The translations under genes were made by a program, and so were the position numbers. The notes below the pieces were generated by a model. It had not been told where the DNA came from and did not search any database. It saw only the letters and a program-made list of their open reading frames with translations. From Bog-756 sp963777665 (GTDB lineage Bacteria; Actinomycetota; Acidimicrobiia; Acidimicrobiales; RAAP-2), in NCBI GenBank assembly GCA_963777665.1, contig CAVZRJ010000003.1:434001-498000 (forward strand): a stretch of DNA of 64,000 nucleotides. Direction: 5' to 3'. The stretch's first letter is position 1, and every line of letters begins with the position of its first letter. This document shows positions 27,528 through 35,713 of the stretch, one piece after another.

Positions 27528-28288
27528 TCGACCCCTTCGCCGCCGAGCCCAGGGCCACCGACCCCCGCCGCCGTCTGGCCGAGGCGCTCCGGCCGCTCAT
27601 CACCATGACGGTGGCCGCCGAGCTCGACGACCGGTCGCTCACCGAAGCCACTGAGGCTGTGGAGGCGGTGGCCCGGACGCTGGCCGCCCGGGCCGGCCCG
27701 CACCGCACCCGCAACCAGCCCGACCTGGCCCGTGCCGCCCAGGACTTCTTCCCCACCAGCCCGATCATCGGGCTGGCCAATCCGCTCGCACCCCCGGTCC
27801 TGGTGGACATCGTCGACGGGCCGGACGGCCAGCGCGAGATCCGCGGGACGGCCAACTTCAGCTTCGCCTACGAGGGTCCGCCGACCTGTGTCCATGGCGG
27901 GGTGATCGCCGAGCTCCTCGACGAGGCGCTCGGCGCGGCCAACATCGTGGCCGGGGTTGGCGCGATGACCGGGACCCTGACCGTCCGGTACCACAAGCCC
28001 ACCCCGCTCAACGCCGATCTCCGGCTCGAGGCCCGGACGGTGCGCAGGGACGGGCGCAAGATCTTCGCGTGGGGCGGGATCTACCACGACGACCAGCTCA
28101 CCGCCGAGGCCGACGGGATCTTCATCGCGGTGCGGCCGCGCCAGATGCTGGACATCGCCGAGTCGAACGCCGACAGCGCCGATCCGGCCATGCTCGACGC
28201 GATCCGGGCGGAGGCGTCGCGGGAGGGCGCCGCTTCCGACGTGCAGCCCGTCGGTCCGGTCGGCCCGCCGCCCGACGGACCGGGCTGA
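27524..28288 (+). CDS. PaaI-family acyl-CoA thioesterase
   Basis: A 254-residue protein from the GTG at 27524, overlapping the crotonase stop by 4 nt. After a helical N-terminus the hotdog domain runs from about residue 100 to 205: the HGG motif (PPTCVHGGVIAELLDEALG), then GTLTVRYHKPTPLN. This is the PaaI/YigI-type thioesterase fold. It probably releases CoA from pathway intermediates or dead-end acyl-CoAs. It is translationally coupled to the crotonase and under the same putative operator. The C-terminal 45 residues are a variable tail. Confidence 0.85.
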   Translation: MIDPFAAEPRATDPRRRLAEALRPLITMTVAAELDDRSLTEATEAVEAVARTLAARAGPHRTRNQPDLARAAQDFFPTSPIIGLANPLAPPVLVDIVDGPDGQREIRGTANFSFAYEGPPTCVHGGVIAELLDEALGAANIVAGVGAMTGTLTVRYHKPTPLNADLRLEARTVRRDGRKIFAWGGIYHDDQLTAEADGIFIAVRPRQMLDIAESNADSADPAMLDAIRAEASREGAASDVQPVGPVGPPPDGPG

Positions 28289-28302
28289 CAGGCCGGCGCC
28301 GC

Positions 28303-29853
28303 TCAGATCTTCTGGCGTCCCTCCCAGTAGGGGTCGCGCAGCCGGCGCTTGTAGAGCTTGCCGTTGGGGTCGCGGGGCATCTCGGTGGTGAAGTCGATCG
28401 ACTTCGGCGTCTTGAACCTGGCCAGCCGCGTCGAGCAGTACTCGAGGATCTCTGCTGCGAGCTCGTCGCTCGGCTCGACGCCCTCGGCCGGCTCGACGAC
28501 CGCCTTGATCTCCTCGCCCCAGTCCTCGTGGGGGATGCCGAAGACGGCCGCATCGCCAACCTTCGGGAAGCTGAGGAGCACGTTCTCGATCTCGGCCGGA
28601 TAGATGTTGGCGCCGCCGGAGATGATCATGTCGATCTTGCGGTCCCGAAGGAAGAGGTATCCGTCCTCGTCGATGAGTCCGACGTCGCCCACCGTGAAGA
28701 ACTTGCCGATGCGGTTGGACCGGGTCTTCTCCTCGTCCTTGTGGTACGAGAAGTCACCGGTCTGCATGGACATGTAGACGGTGCCGATGACGTTCGGCTC
28801 CTCGATCTTGTTGCCCTCGTCGTCGAAGATGGCGATCTCCGAGATGGGCCATGCCTTCCCGACGGTGCCCGGCTTGCTCAGCCACTCCTGGGCGGTGACC
28901 AGGGTGCCGCCTCCCTCGGAGGCGGCGTAGTACTCGTCGATGGCATCCCCCCACCAGTCGATCATCCGGTGCTTGACGTCGACCGGACAGGGAGCGGCGG
29001 CGTGGATCATGTGCCGCAGCGAGGACACGTCGTAGCCGGACCGCACCTCCTCGGGAAGAGCGAGGAGGCGGTGGAACTGGGTCGGCACCATGTGGGAGGT
29101 GGTGACCCGGTACCGCCCGATGAGCTCGAGCATGTCCTCGGGCAGCCACTTGTCCATGAGCACGATGGTGTGGCCGAGGTGGAGCGAGGCTCCGGAGAAC
29201 CGCATGACCGCGGTGTGGTAGAGCGGGGAGCCGACGATGTGGACATTGTCGTCCTGTGGCTGGATGTTGAAGAGGAAGAGGATGCCCGACTGGCCGAGCG
29301 CGGCCTCCTCGGGCGAAAGGCCGGAGAGGCGACGGAAGACCCCCTTCGGGTTTCCGGTGGTGCCCGAGGTGTAGTTCATCACGTCCCCGATGGTGCGGCC
29401 TTCGGGATCAGCGGGGGGCTGGCTGTCGCGCATGCGGGCGTAGGAGCCGAACCCCCCGATCTCGCCGACCGCGAAGCAGATCGACGATGGGAGCTCTGCC
29501 TCCTCGGCCGCGTCGAGAGCGACCTGGGCGAAGCGCTCGTGGGCCACGAAGGCCTTGGCCCCCGAGTCCCGCAGGATGTATGCGACCTCGGGAGCGACCA
29601 GGTGATGGTTGATGGGCACCAGGTACCAGCCGGCCTGCAGCGCGGCCGCGTAGAGCTCGAACATCTCGACCCCGTTGGGCAGGAGGGTGGCCACGACGTC
29701 CCCGGGCTGGAAGCCGAGGGCCCGGAGTCCGTGCACGACCTGGTTGGCGCGACCGAGCAGCTCGCCTGCGCTGTACTCGGTCCCGTCCGGCCCGACCACC
29801 GCGAGGTACCCGGGATCCTCGTGTGCGAGCGCCCAGAAGCCGAGATCGCCCAT
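28303..29853 (-). CDS. Acyl-CoA synthetase (FadD-type, AMP-forming)
   Basis: A 516-residue ANL-superfamily enzyme activating a carboxylic acid to acyl-CoA through acyl-AMP. The motifs are all present: P-loop NYTSGTTGNPKGV, A5 region YAASEGGGTLV, A7/A8 GDVGLIDEDGYLFLRDRKID and SGGANIYPAEIE, and the C-terminal lysine in DPNGKLYKRRL. The ATG at 29853 has GGGGAGGGG upstream; a longer frame to 29958 has no such site and would overlap the operator. It is divergent from the SDR across a KstR-like site. The substrate may be a fatty acid or a steroid-derived acid, as for mycobacterial FadD3/17/19, but this is inferred. Confidence 0.9.
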   Translation of the reverse strand: MGDLGFWALAHEDPGYLAVVGPDGTEYSAGELLGRANQVVHGLRALGFQPGDVVATLLPNGVEMFELYAAALQAGWYLVPINHHLVAPEVAYILRDSGAKAFVAHERFAQVALDAAEEAELPSSICFAVGEIGGFGSYARMRDSQPPADPEGRTIGDVMNYTSGTTGNPKGVFRRLSGLSPEEAALGQSGILFLFNIQPQDDNVHIVGSPLYHTAVMRFSGASLHLGHTIVLMDKWLPEDMLELIGRYRVTTSHMVPTQFHRLLALPEEVRSGYDVSSLRHMIHAAAPCPVDVKHRMIDWWGDAIDEYYAASEGGGTLVTAQEWLSKPGTVGKAWPISEIAIFDDEGNKIEEPNVIGTVYMSMQTGDFSYHKDEEKTRSNRIGKFFTVGDVGLIDEDGYLFLRDRKIDMIISGGANIYPAEIENVLLSFPKVGDAAVFGIPHEDWGEEIKAVVEPAEGVEPSDELAAEILEYCSTRLARFKTPKSIDFTTEMPRDPNGKLYKRRLRDPYWEGRQKI

Positions 29854-29933
29854 GGTGTCCCCTCCCCCTGTCGTCGAGTGCGCCGTGCGGCCGGGGACCG
29901 CGGAGCGGGGTGGCGCGGACCCGGTCGGCACGC

Positions 29934-29947
29934 TAGAACAGGTTGCA
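29934..29947. promoter_or_regulatory. KstR-like operator between divergent fadD and SDR genes
   Basis: TAGAACAGGTTGCA fits TNNAACNNGTTNNA exactly. It lies 81 bp from the acyl-CoA synthetase start and 83 bp from the SDR start, almost central between the divergent genes, so one site could govern both. Confidence 0.68.
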
Positions 29948-30029
29948 GTAGTGGTCAACCGCCCCGTGGCGGGCCGCGCCCCGCGGGCGCCGGCCGAACG
30001 AGTGGGACGAGCAAGGGGAGCAGCGCCCG

Positions 30030-30947
30030 ATGAGTGGATTCCTGGACGGCAAGGTCGTCGCCATCACCGGTGCCGGCGGGGGCATCGGAAGGGCCGTGGC
30101 ACTGCTCGCGGCGGGCGAGGGGGCCAAGGTCGTCGTGGCCGACATCGGGGTGTCGATGGCCGGAGAGGATCCGAGGAGCGAGGTGGCCGACGCGGTCGTC
30201 TCCGAGATCGAGCGCGCAGGGGGGGAGGCGGTCGCCGTTGCCGAGAGCGTGACCACCCTGGCCGGCGGTGAGCGGATCGTGGGCACCGGTGTGGACCGCT
30301 GGGGCCGGATCGACGGCGTCGTCGCGGTCGCCGGCATCCTGCGGGAGCGGATGCTCTTCAACATGTCCGAGGACGAGTGGGACGCAGTCATCGAGACCCA
30401 TCTGAAGGGTCACTTCACCGTCTTCCGGGCCGCCTCGGCCGTCATGCGCAAGCAGGAGGGCGGTGGCGCGCTCGTGGCCTTCACCTCGGGGGCGTTCGCC
30501 GGCAGCGTGGCGCAGGCCAACTACGCAGCGGCCAAGGGCGGCATCGTGTCCCTCGTCCGATCGGCCGCTGCCGGCCTCCAGCGGTACGGCATCACCGCCA
30601 ACGCCATCGCCCCGGTGGCCCGGACCAGGATGTCGGCCAACGTGCCGATGGACCTCGCCGAGATGGGCGATCCCGAGGACGTGGCGCCGCTGGTCGTCTA
30701 CCTGCTCTCGGACCAGGCCGGGCACGTGACAGGCCAGGTGTACACCTCGGTCGGCCCGAAGATCGCGGTCTGGAACCAGCCCCGCGAGGTGCGGGCCGCC
30801 TACGCCGACGGGCGCTGGACGGTGGAGCAGATCGCCGCACGCCTGGACTCGACCGTCGGACAGGAGCGGATGCCCCTGCTCGACCAGCTCGAGGCCTATC
30901 GCAAGGCCGCCGAGGCCAAGGCCGAGGCCGAGGCCGGCGGGATCTGA
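30030..30947 (+). CDS. Short-chain dehydrogenase (3-hydroxyacyl-CoA / 17-beta-HSD type)
   Basis: A 305-residue SDR. The NAD-binding motif is TGAGGGIGRAVALLAA and the catalytic set is Ser in FTSGAFAG with YAAAK. It is longer than the usual 250 residues, with a C-terminal extension (VGPKIAVWNQPREVRAAYAD... EAYRKAAEAKAEAEA) ending in an Ala/Glu helix. This form resembles SDRs of beta-oxidation clusters that oxidise 3-hydroxyacyl-CoA or hydroxysteroids. Divergent from the acyl-CoA synthetase behind a shared KstR-like site. Confidence 0.88.
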   Translation: MSGFLDGKVVAITGAGGGIGRAVALLAAGEGAKVVVADIGVSMAGEDPRSEVADAVVSEIERAGGEAVAVAESVTTLAGGERIVGTGVDRWGRIDGVVAVAGILRERMLFNMSEDEWDAVIETHLKGHFTVFRAASAVMRKQEGGGALVAFTSGAFAGSVAQANYAAAKGGIVSLVRSAAAGLQRYGITANAIAPVARTRMSANVPMDLAEMGDPEDVAPLVVYLLSDQAGHVTGQVYTSVGPKIAVWNQPREVRAAYADGRWTVEQIAARLDSTVGQERMPLLDQLEAYRKAAEAKAEAEAGGI

Positions 30948-30963
30948 CCCTGGCCGCCCGCGC

Positions 30964-31329
30964 CTAATTCTCCTCGAGCACGCAGAATTCGTTGCCCTCC
31001 GGATCGGCCAGCACGACCCAGCTCTCGTTGCCGGTCTGGCCGATCGAGGCCCGGGTCGCCCCCAGGGTCTCGAGGCGCTCGACCTCCCGCTCCTGATCGT
31101 CGGGGACGAGGTCCAGGTGGATGCGGTTCTTGGCCGTCTTGGCCTCGGGTACCCCGAGGAACAGCAACGGGCGCGCCGCCCCGTAGTCGGGGTGGTCCTC
31201 GGACGGCTCGACCCAGATGTCACCGTCCTCGTCGACCCGGTGCCCCCACCCGAGGACCTGCGACCAGAACCCGGCCAGTGCGAGCGGGTCGACGGCGTCG
31301 AAGCTCACGGTCTCGATGCGCAGTCCCAC
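30964..31329 (-). CDS. VOC-family (glyoxalase/bleomycin-resistance-like) protein
   Basis: A 121-residue single VOC domain (VGLRIETVSFDAVDPLALAG, ending DPEGNEFCVLEEN). GGGAGG lies 5 nt before the GTG at 31329; the GTG at 31335 overlaps that site and is rejected as start. VOC proteins are metal-dependent isomerases, dioxygenases or binding proteins; nothing here fixes the activity. The terminal glutamate in NEFCVLEEN is a typical metal-ligand position. Convergent with the SDR gene, 16 bp away. Confidence 0.8.
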   Translation of the reverse strand: MGLRIETVSFDAVDPLALAGFWSQVLGWGHRVDEDGDIWVEPSEDHPDYGAARPLLFLGVPEAKTAKNRIHLDLVPDDQEREVERLETLGATRASIGQTGNESWVVLADPEGNEFCVLEEN

Positions 31330-31575
31330 GGACACCTCCCGGGAATCGTCTCCGGCCCTTCGACCGGTGCGGAGACTCTAAACGGGATCGTCCATCCGTG
31401 TCCTTGTTTCCGCGCCGCCACTGCGGAGCGGAGACCCGGAGCGACCCGGTCGTTTCGCGGGGTGACACCACCGCCGGCTCTCCCGTCCCTACAGTGAACC
31501 CGGGAACAGTGGGACCGGCGACCGTGGCGTTCGGCGACCATCGGCGCAGCCGGCCCGATGACGCGGAGGTCGCAG

Positions 31576-32430
31576 ATGATCGCACTGACCATCGTCCTGG
31601 GCCTGATCGTCCTTCTCCTGGGCGTGCTCGTCGCCGGGTTGCTCCGCAGTCACGCGGACATCCTGAAGGCCCTGCACGACCTCGGTGTGGGCGTGGGTGA
31701 GCCGACGGACGAGCACGACCACGACCGTCGATCGGATGTGGGACGGAGCGGAGGCACGGCCGGACGATCGATCCCCGTCACCATGGGCCCTCCCCTCCCT
31801 GCGGAGCGGGACTCGTCCTCGGTTCCGACCATCGCGGGGGTCACCCCCGCCGGCGACGCCCTGGCTGTGGCGCCCGCCGGCTCGGACCGGCTCACCCTGC
31901 TCGCGTTCCTCTCGTCGGGGTGCGCGTCCTGCGCCGGGTTCTGGAAGGATCTCGGCGCGCCAGGGGATCTTGGCCTCCCGGCCGGCACGAGGCTGGTCGT
32001 GGTGACCAAGGGACCCGACCGCGAGATCCCGGCCGAGGTGGCTGCCGTCGCACCCCCGGGTCTGTCGGTCGTGATGTCCTCCGACGCCTGGAGCGACTAC
32101 GAGGTGCCCGGCGCACCGTTCTTCGTCCTGGTCGACGGGAGGGCCGGACGGCGGATCGGCGAGGGGGTGGCCAACCACGCCACCCAGGTGGCCGATCTTG
32201 TGCGACGGGCCGAGGTCGACGTCAGAGGAGGCACGGCCGGCAGCCGGGGTCGCGCCGTCGGATTGGACGGACCGCGGCGCGAGTCGGCCAACGACCGCGA
32301 GCTCGCCGACGCCGGGATCCTGCCAGGTGATCCGAGTCTGTACCCGACGTCTCTGGACGAGATCTTCGGGCCACCGGGGCCGGTGCCGGTGCCGCGCCCG
32401 GCCCCTGACCGCTTCGGCCGGGTGAGCTGA
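31576..32430 (+). CDS. Membrane-anchored thioredoxin-fold protein (MauD-like)
   Basis: A 284-residue protein from the ATG at 31576, which has GGAGGT 5 nt upstream; an ATG at 31558 lies before that site. Residues 1-25 are one transmembrane helix, then a charged linker, then a thioredoxin-like domain with CASC at Cys116/Cys119 (LAFLSSGCASCAGFWKDL) and a cis-Pro position in YEVPGAPFF. This layout matches MauD, the periplasm-facing disulfide enzyme of methylamine dehydrogenase maturation. It heads an operon with MauE-like and Cys-rich genes, which supports a role in oxidative folding of the Cys-rich product. Promoter not identified. Confidence 0.82.
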   Translation: MIALTIVLGLIVLLLGVLVAGLLRSHADILKALHDLGVGVGEPTDEHDHDRRSDVGRSGGTAGRSIPVTMGPPLPAERDSSSVPTIAGVTPAGDALAVAPAGSDRLTLLAFLSSGCASCAGFWKDLGAPGDLGLPAGTRLVVVTKGPDREIPAEVAAVAPPGLSVVMSSDAWSDYEVPGAPFFVLVDGRAGRRIGEGVANHATQVADLVRRAEVDVRGGTAGSRGRAVGLDGPRRESANDRELADAGILPGDPSLYPTSLDEIFGPPGPVPVPRPAPDRFGRVS

Positions 32431-32432
32431 GG

Positions 32433-32921
32433 ATGGCCACGCTGAACGCGCACGGGATCGTCGCTCCGCTCCCCACCGGGTTCGAGGGGCGGATCTTCGT
32501 ACGGGGAGCCTCCGGTGCCGAACGGGCGCATACGGTCGCCCAGTTCGCCACATTCGCCCTCCCGCCCGGGACCGGGGACTTCGGTGGTGGTGCGACCACC
32601 TTGATGGGAGCCGACGACATCCTGGTGGTCCTCTTCGAGTACGGGCCGGAGAGCCTCGGGACCAGCCTCTTCGCACGGCTCGGGATGCCCCGCGCACTGA
32701 CCGCGGCCGACTTCCTCCCCTACGTCCTGCGCAGGGGCCTGGTCGGCCAGTCGGGCACCCAGTGGTTCTTCACCGAGGCCGGTCGGCCCTTCACCCTCTA
32801 CGTGGTGCTCGGCAGTCACGCCCGTCGCTCGCTGCTCGTGCCGCGTGTCAACGCGTTGCTCGCCCGGCTGTCGGTCGCCCACACGCTGCTCGCCGCCGGA
32901 CCGGTGAACCCGTGGAACTGA
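32433..32921 (+). CDS. Hypothetical protein of the mau-like operon
   Basis: A 162-residue soluble protein starting 2 nt after the MauD-like stop codon and overlapping the MauE-like gene by 10 nt. I do not recognise a family. It has no Cys, signal peptide or membrane helix. Its tight position between two maturation-type genes suggests a dedicated partner of the system, acting in the cytoplasm. A strand-rich segment (ERAHTVAQFATFALPPGTGD) is followed by ILVVLFEYGPESLG and a helical C-terminus. Function unknown. Confidence 0.75.
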   Translation: MATLNAHGIVAPLPTGFEGRIFVRGASGAERAHTVAQFATFALPPGTGDFGGGATTLMGADDILVVLFEYGPESLGTSLFARLGMPRALTAADFLPYVLRRGLVGQSGTQWFFTEAGRPFTLYVVLGSHARRSLLVPRVNALLARLSVAHTLLAAGPVNPWN

Positions 32922-33466
32922 TCGGTCCCTACCTGGCCGCATGCGTGCTGCTCGTCGCAGCGGGAGCAGCCAAGGTGCTCCGGCCCGATGACACCGCACG
33001 GGCGCTCGTGGACACGGTGCCGCTACCACTGCGGCCGATGAGGTGCGCCGTCCGTGGCGGTGCGCTGGCCGAGGTCATCCTGGGGGCTGTCGCGCTCCTG
33101 CGACCCGGTCCGACGACCGCCGGGCTGGTGGCCGCCTCGTATCTCGCGTTCGCCCTCTACGTCGCGGCCGTCTCTGCCCGCGGTGGCCCGCTGGCCAGTT
33201 GCGGCTGCTTCGGCACCCCCGACACCCCGGCCATGCCGATCCATGTCGTCGTGGACCTGCTCCTGGCCGGCTCGGCGGCGCTGGTGGCTGCAACCGTCGG
33301 GCCCGGCACATTGCCCGGCGTGCTCGCGGGCCAGCCCTGGCACGGCATCCCCCTCGTCCTGCTGAGCCTGCTCTGCGCCTGGCTGCTCATGTTGACCCTC
33401 GCGACGCTCGCCCGGGTGGAGGGTGCGAGACGGCGGCTCGGGATCACCCGTGGGGCGACCGCGTGA
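32912..33466 (+). CDS. MauE/DoxX-like redox-associated membrane protein
   Basis: A 184-residue polytopic membrane protein from the GTG at 32912, overlapping the previous stop by 10 nt. Four hydrophobic segments are visible (YLAACVLLVAAGAAKVL; GGALAEVILGAVALL; GLVAASYLAFALYVAAV; VLLSLLCAWLLMLTLA). The motif ASCGCFG between helices is the redox Cys pair typical of MauE-type proteins. MauE works with MauD in disulfide formation of the methylamine dehydrogenase light chain. It shares a 4-nt GTGA overlap with the next gene. Confidence 0.85.
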   Translation: MELIGPYLAACVLLVAAGAAKVLRPDDTARALVDTVPLPLRPMRCAVRGGALAEVILGAVALLRPGPTTAGLVAASYLAFALYVAAVSARGGPLASCGCFGTPDTPAMPIHVVVDLLLAGSAALVAATVGPGTLPGVLAGQPWHGIPLVLLSLLCAWLLMLTLATLARVEGARRRLGITRGATA

Positions 33467-34869
33467 CGACGACCCTCGTGGAACGGGCGTCCGGCTTCCT
33501 CGAGTCGCATCTGTCCCGGCGCAGCTTCATCAACCGTTCGGCCATTGCCGGCAGTGCGGTTGCGGTCGGCTCGGGCCTCGACCTGGTGCTCAAGCCGGGT
33601 ACCGCCTACGGCTATGTCTGCACGTGCGGCAACGGCTCCTGCGGATGCGGCTCGACCTGCTGTGCGGGGTTCTCCGAGTTCTGCTGTTCCGTCAACGGTG
33701 GCTACAACTACTGCCCGACGGGCACGGTGATGGCCGGGTGGTGGAAGGCTGACAACTCCTCGTACTGCAACGGGCCCCGCTACTACATGGACTGCAACGC
33801 GACCTGTGCCTGTGACACCGGCTGCGGAAACGGGTGGGGCTTCTGCGACCCCGGTTGCGACGGGACCAACTGCGGCTGCGGTCCCGACGGGTGTGATTCG
33901 TTCGTGACCGGCTGCTTCCAGTTCCGGTACGGACAGTGCAACCAACAGCTGGACTGCGTCGGCAGGATCGTCTGCCGGGTCGTGGCCTGTGTCCCGCCGT
34001 GGACGATCGACCCGACCTGCACGACCGCGCTCGCGCAGGACGACAGCACTGCCGAGCAGAACGAGCCCTGCTGGACGCCCGCTCCGCCCGCCCCGCCCCC
34101 GCCTCCCTGCACCTCGGTCCTCACCAACTGCCAGGTGTGCGGCATGGCGGCGGGAAGCGGGGGATCGGGGTACGCAGTGGTGACCTCGTTCGGGCGTCTC
34201 CTGGCATTCGGGGACTTCCCGTCCGACGGGGACCTCTCCACGGTGGCGCTCGACCGGCCCATCGTGGGCATGGCCGCCACCCCGACCGGCAAGGGCTACT
34301 GGCTGGTGGCCGAAGACGGCGGCATCTTCGCCTTCGGCGACGCCGCCTTCCAGGGATCGATGGGCGGGCACCCGCTCAACCAGCCCATCGTGGGCATGGC
34401 CGCCACCCCGACCGGCAAGGGCTACTGGCTGGTGGCCGAAGACGGCGGCATCTTCGCCTTCGGCGACGCCGCCTTCCAGGGATCGATGGGCGGGCACCCG
34501 CTCAACCAGCCCATCGTGGGCATGGCCGCCACCCCGACCGGCAAGGGCTACTGGCTGGTGGCCGCAGACGGCGGCATCTTCGCCTTCGGCGACGCCGCCT
34601 TCCAGGGATCGATGGGCGGGCACCCGCTCAACCAGCCCATCGTGGGCATGGCCGCCACCCCGACCGGCAAGGGCTACTGGCTGGTGGCCGAAGACGGCGG
34701 CATCTTCGCCTTCGGCGACGCCGCCTTCCAGGGATCGATGGGCGGGCACCCGCTCAACCAGCCCATCGTGGGCATGGCCGCCACCCCGACCGGCAAGGGC
34801 TACTGGCTGGTGGCCGAAGACGGCGGGATCTTCGCATTCGATGCCGGTTTCTACGGATCGCCGGCCTGA
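33463..34869 (+). CDS. Tat-exported Cys-rich protein (MADH light-chain-like) fused to 6 x 42-aa repeats
   Basis: A 468-residue protein from the GTG at 33463. SRRSFI at 18-23 (Arg19-Arg20) followed by AIAGSAVAVG is a twin-arginine signal, implying export after folding. Residues of about 50-230 hold 29 Cys in CxC, CxxC and CC patterns. The segment CCSVNGGYNYCPTGTVMAGWW resembles the MADH light chain region (CDCSGG..NCPPGT..ATASW) around its first TTQ tryptophan. Trp93, 94, 125, 180 and 204 are candidates for a Trp-derived cofactor, but no TTQ pair can be assigned. A Pro-rich linker and six repeats of the GYWLVAEDGGIFAFGDA type follow. The neighbouring MauD- and MauE-like genes support the assignment. 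No MauB or MauG is seen nearby. Confidence 0.75.
   Translation: MTTTLVERASGFLESHLSRRSFINRSAIAGSAVAVGSGLDLVLKPGTAYGYVCTCGNGSCGCGSTCCAGFSEFCCSVNGGYNYCPTGTVMAGWWKADNSSYCNGPRYYMDCNATCACDTGCGNGWGFCDPGCDGTNCGCGPDGCDSFVTGCFQFRYGQCNQQLDCVGRIVCRVVACVPPWTIDPTCTTALAQDDSTAEQNEPCWTPAPPAPPPPPCTSVLTNCQVCGMAAGSGGSGYAVVTSFGRLLAFGDFPSDGDLSTVALDRPIVGMAATPTGKGYWLVAEDGGIFAFGDAAFQGSMGGHPLNQPIVGMAATPTGKGYWLVAEDGGIFAFGDAAFQGSMGGHPLNQPIVGMAATPTGKGYWLVAADGGIFAFGDAAFQGSMGGHPLNQPIVGMAATPTGKGYWLVAEDGGIFAFGDAAFQGSMGGHPLNQPIVGMAATPTGKGYWLVAEDGGIFAFDAGFYGSPA
34168..34866 (+). repeat. Six 126-bp repeats (42-aa surface module)
   Basis: Six in-frame units. The first is degenerate (GYAVVTSFGR), four are almost identical in DNA (the fourth unit has GCA for GAA, Glu to Ala), and the last is cut after 23 codons. 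The near identity indicates very recent amplification or gene conversion. Confidence 0.95.
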
Positions 34870-34870
34870 G

Positions 34871-35713
34871 ATGATCACCGCCGTCCTGCTCGTCGCCGGC
34901 TTCGCCGTGGCAATTGCTGCAGCCGTCCGTTCCACCTGGTCGCCCTGCGGCCTGTCCATGCTCTCGACGATCACGCCGTTCGGCGAGCGGGCCAAGGCCC
35001 ACCGGTATGCGGTCACGGCGACCTGGTTCGTCGTCGGCGCGGTGCTCGGTGGCCTGACCCTGGGTGCCTGCTCCGCGGCCCTGGCGGTGGTCACGAACAC
35101 CATCGTCCCGTCAGCTACAGCTGCCGGGCTGTGCGCCCTCGGCGCCACCCTCATCGCCCTCTGCTCCGACACCGGCATCGCCGGGGTCCGTCTCCCGGTC
35201 CACCATCGCCAGGTCAACGAGCGCTGGCTGGACGCCTACCGCCCCTGGGTCTACGGAGCGGGCTTCGGGTGGCAGATCGGCGCGGGGTTGGTCACCTACA
35301 TCACCACGGCCGCTGTCTATCTGGTCGTCGTGCTCAGCGCCTTCGCCGGCAGTCCCGCGGCCGCGCTCGCGGTGGGGGGCGCCTTCGGCCTGGTCCGCGG
35401 GCTCGCGGTGACCCTGACCCGGGGAGTGTCCTCGCCGACTGCCCTGCTCGAGTTCCACCGGCGGTTCATGCTCGCCGCCCCGCGGGCCGACCGCGTGGTC
35501 CGGGTGACGATGGCCGCCGCCGCTCTGGCCCTGGCCGCCGCCACGTGGTCGGCGTGGTCGGTCGGTGTCCTGGTGGGAGTCGGGACCGCGGCGCTCGCAC
35601 TCCGGGCGGCCAACGGACGGTTCGATCGTCGCGGGCGCACCCGCACGGCCGCCGGGCCTTGCACAGCTCGAGGAGCCGGGATGCCCGCTGACCGGTCAGC
35701 CGCCCCCGGATAG
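34871..35713 (+). CDS. CcdA/MauF-like polytopic membrane protein
   Basis: A 280-residue membrane protein with about six hydrophobic helices, starting 1 nt after the Cys-rich gene. The first helix ends in RSTWSPCGLSMLSTITP, resembling the SPC..P start of the CcdA/DsbD electron-transfer domain, and a second Cys lies in IALCSDTG. MauF, of the same broad family, is part of mau operons. I infer that it passes reducing equivalents across the membrane for the Cys-rich product; the assignment rests on this motif and on context. The last 18 bp overlap the convergent Lgt-like gene. Confidence 0.68.
   Translation: MITAVLLVAGFAVAIAAAVRSTWSPCGLSMLSTITPFGERAKAHRYAVTATWFVVGAVLGGLTLGACSAALAVVTNTIVPSATAAGLCALGATLIALCSDTGIAGVRLPVHHRQVNERWLDAYRPWVYGAGFGWQIGAGLVTYITTAAVYLVVVLSAFAGSPAAALAVGGAFGLVRGLAVTLTRGVSSPTALLEFHRRFMLAAPRADRVVRVTMAAAALALAAATWSAWSVGVLVGVGTAALALRAANGRFDRRGRTRTAAGPCTARGAGMPADRSAAPG

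Noticed and set aside
33463..34150. Ferredoxin or metallothionein annotation for the Cys-rich domain
   Set aside because: The Tat signal, irregular Cys spacing, the CPTGT-GWW segment and the MauD/MauE neighbours fit disulfide-rich, MADH-like folding better than simple metal binding.
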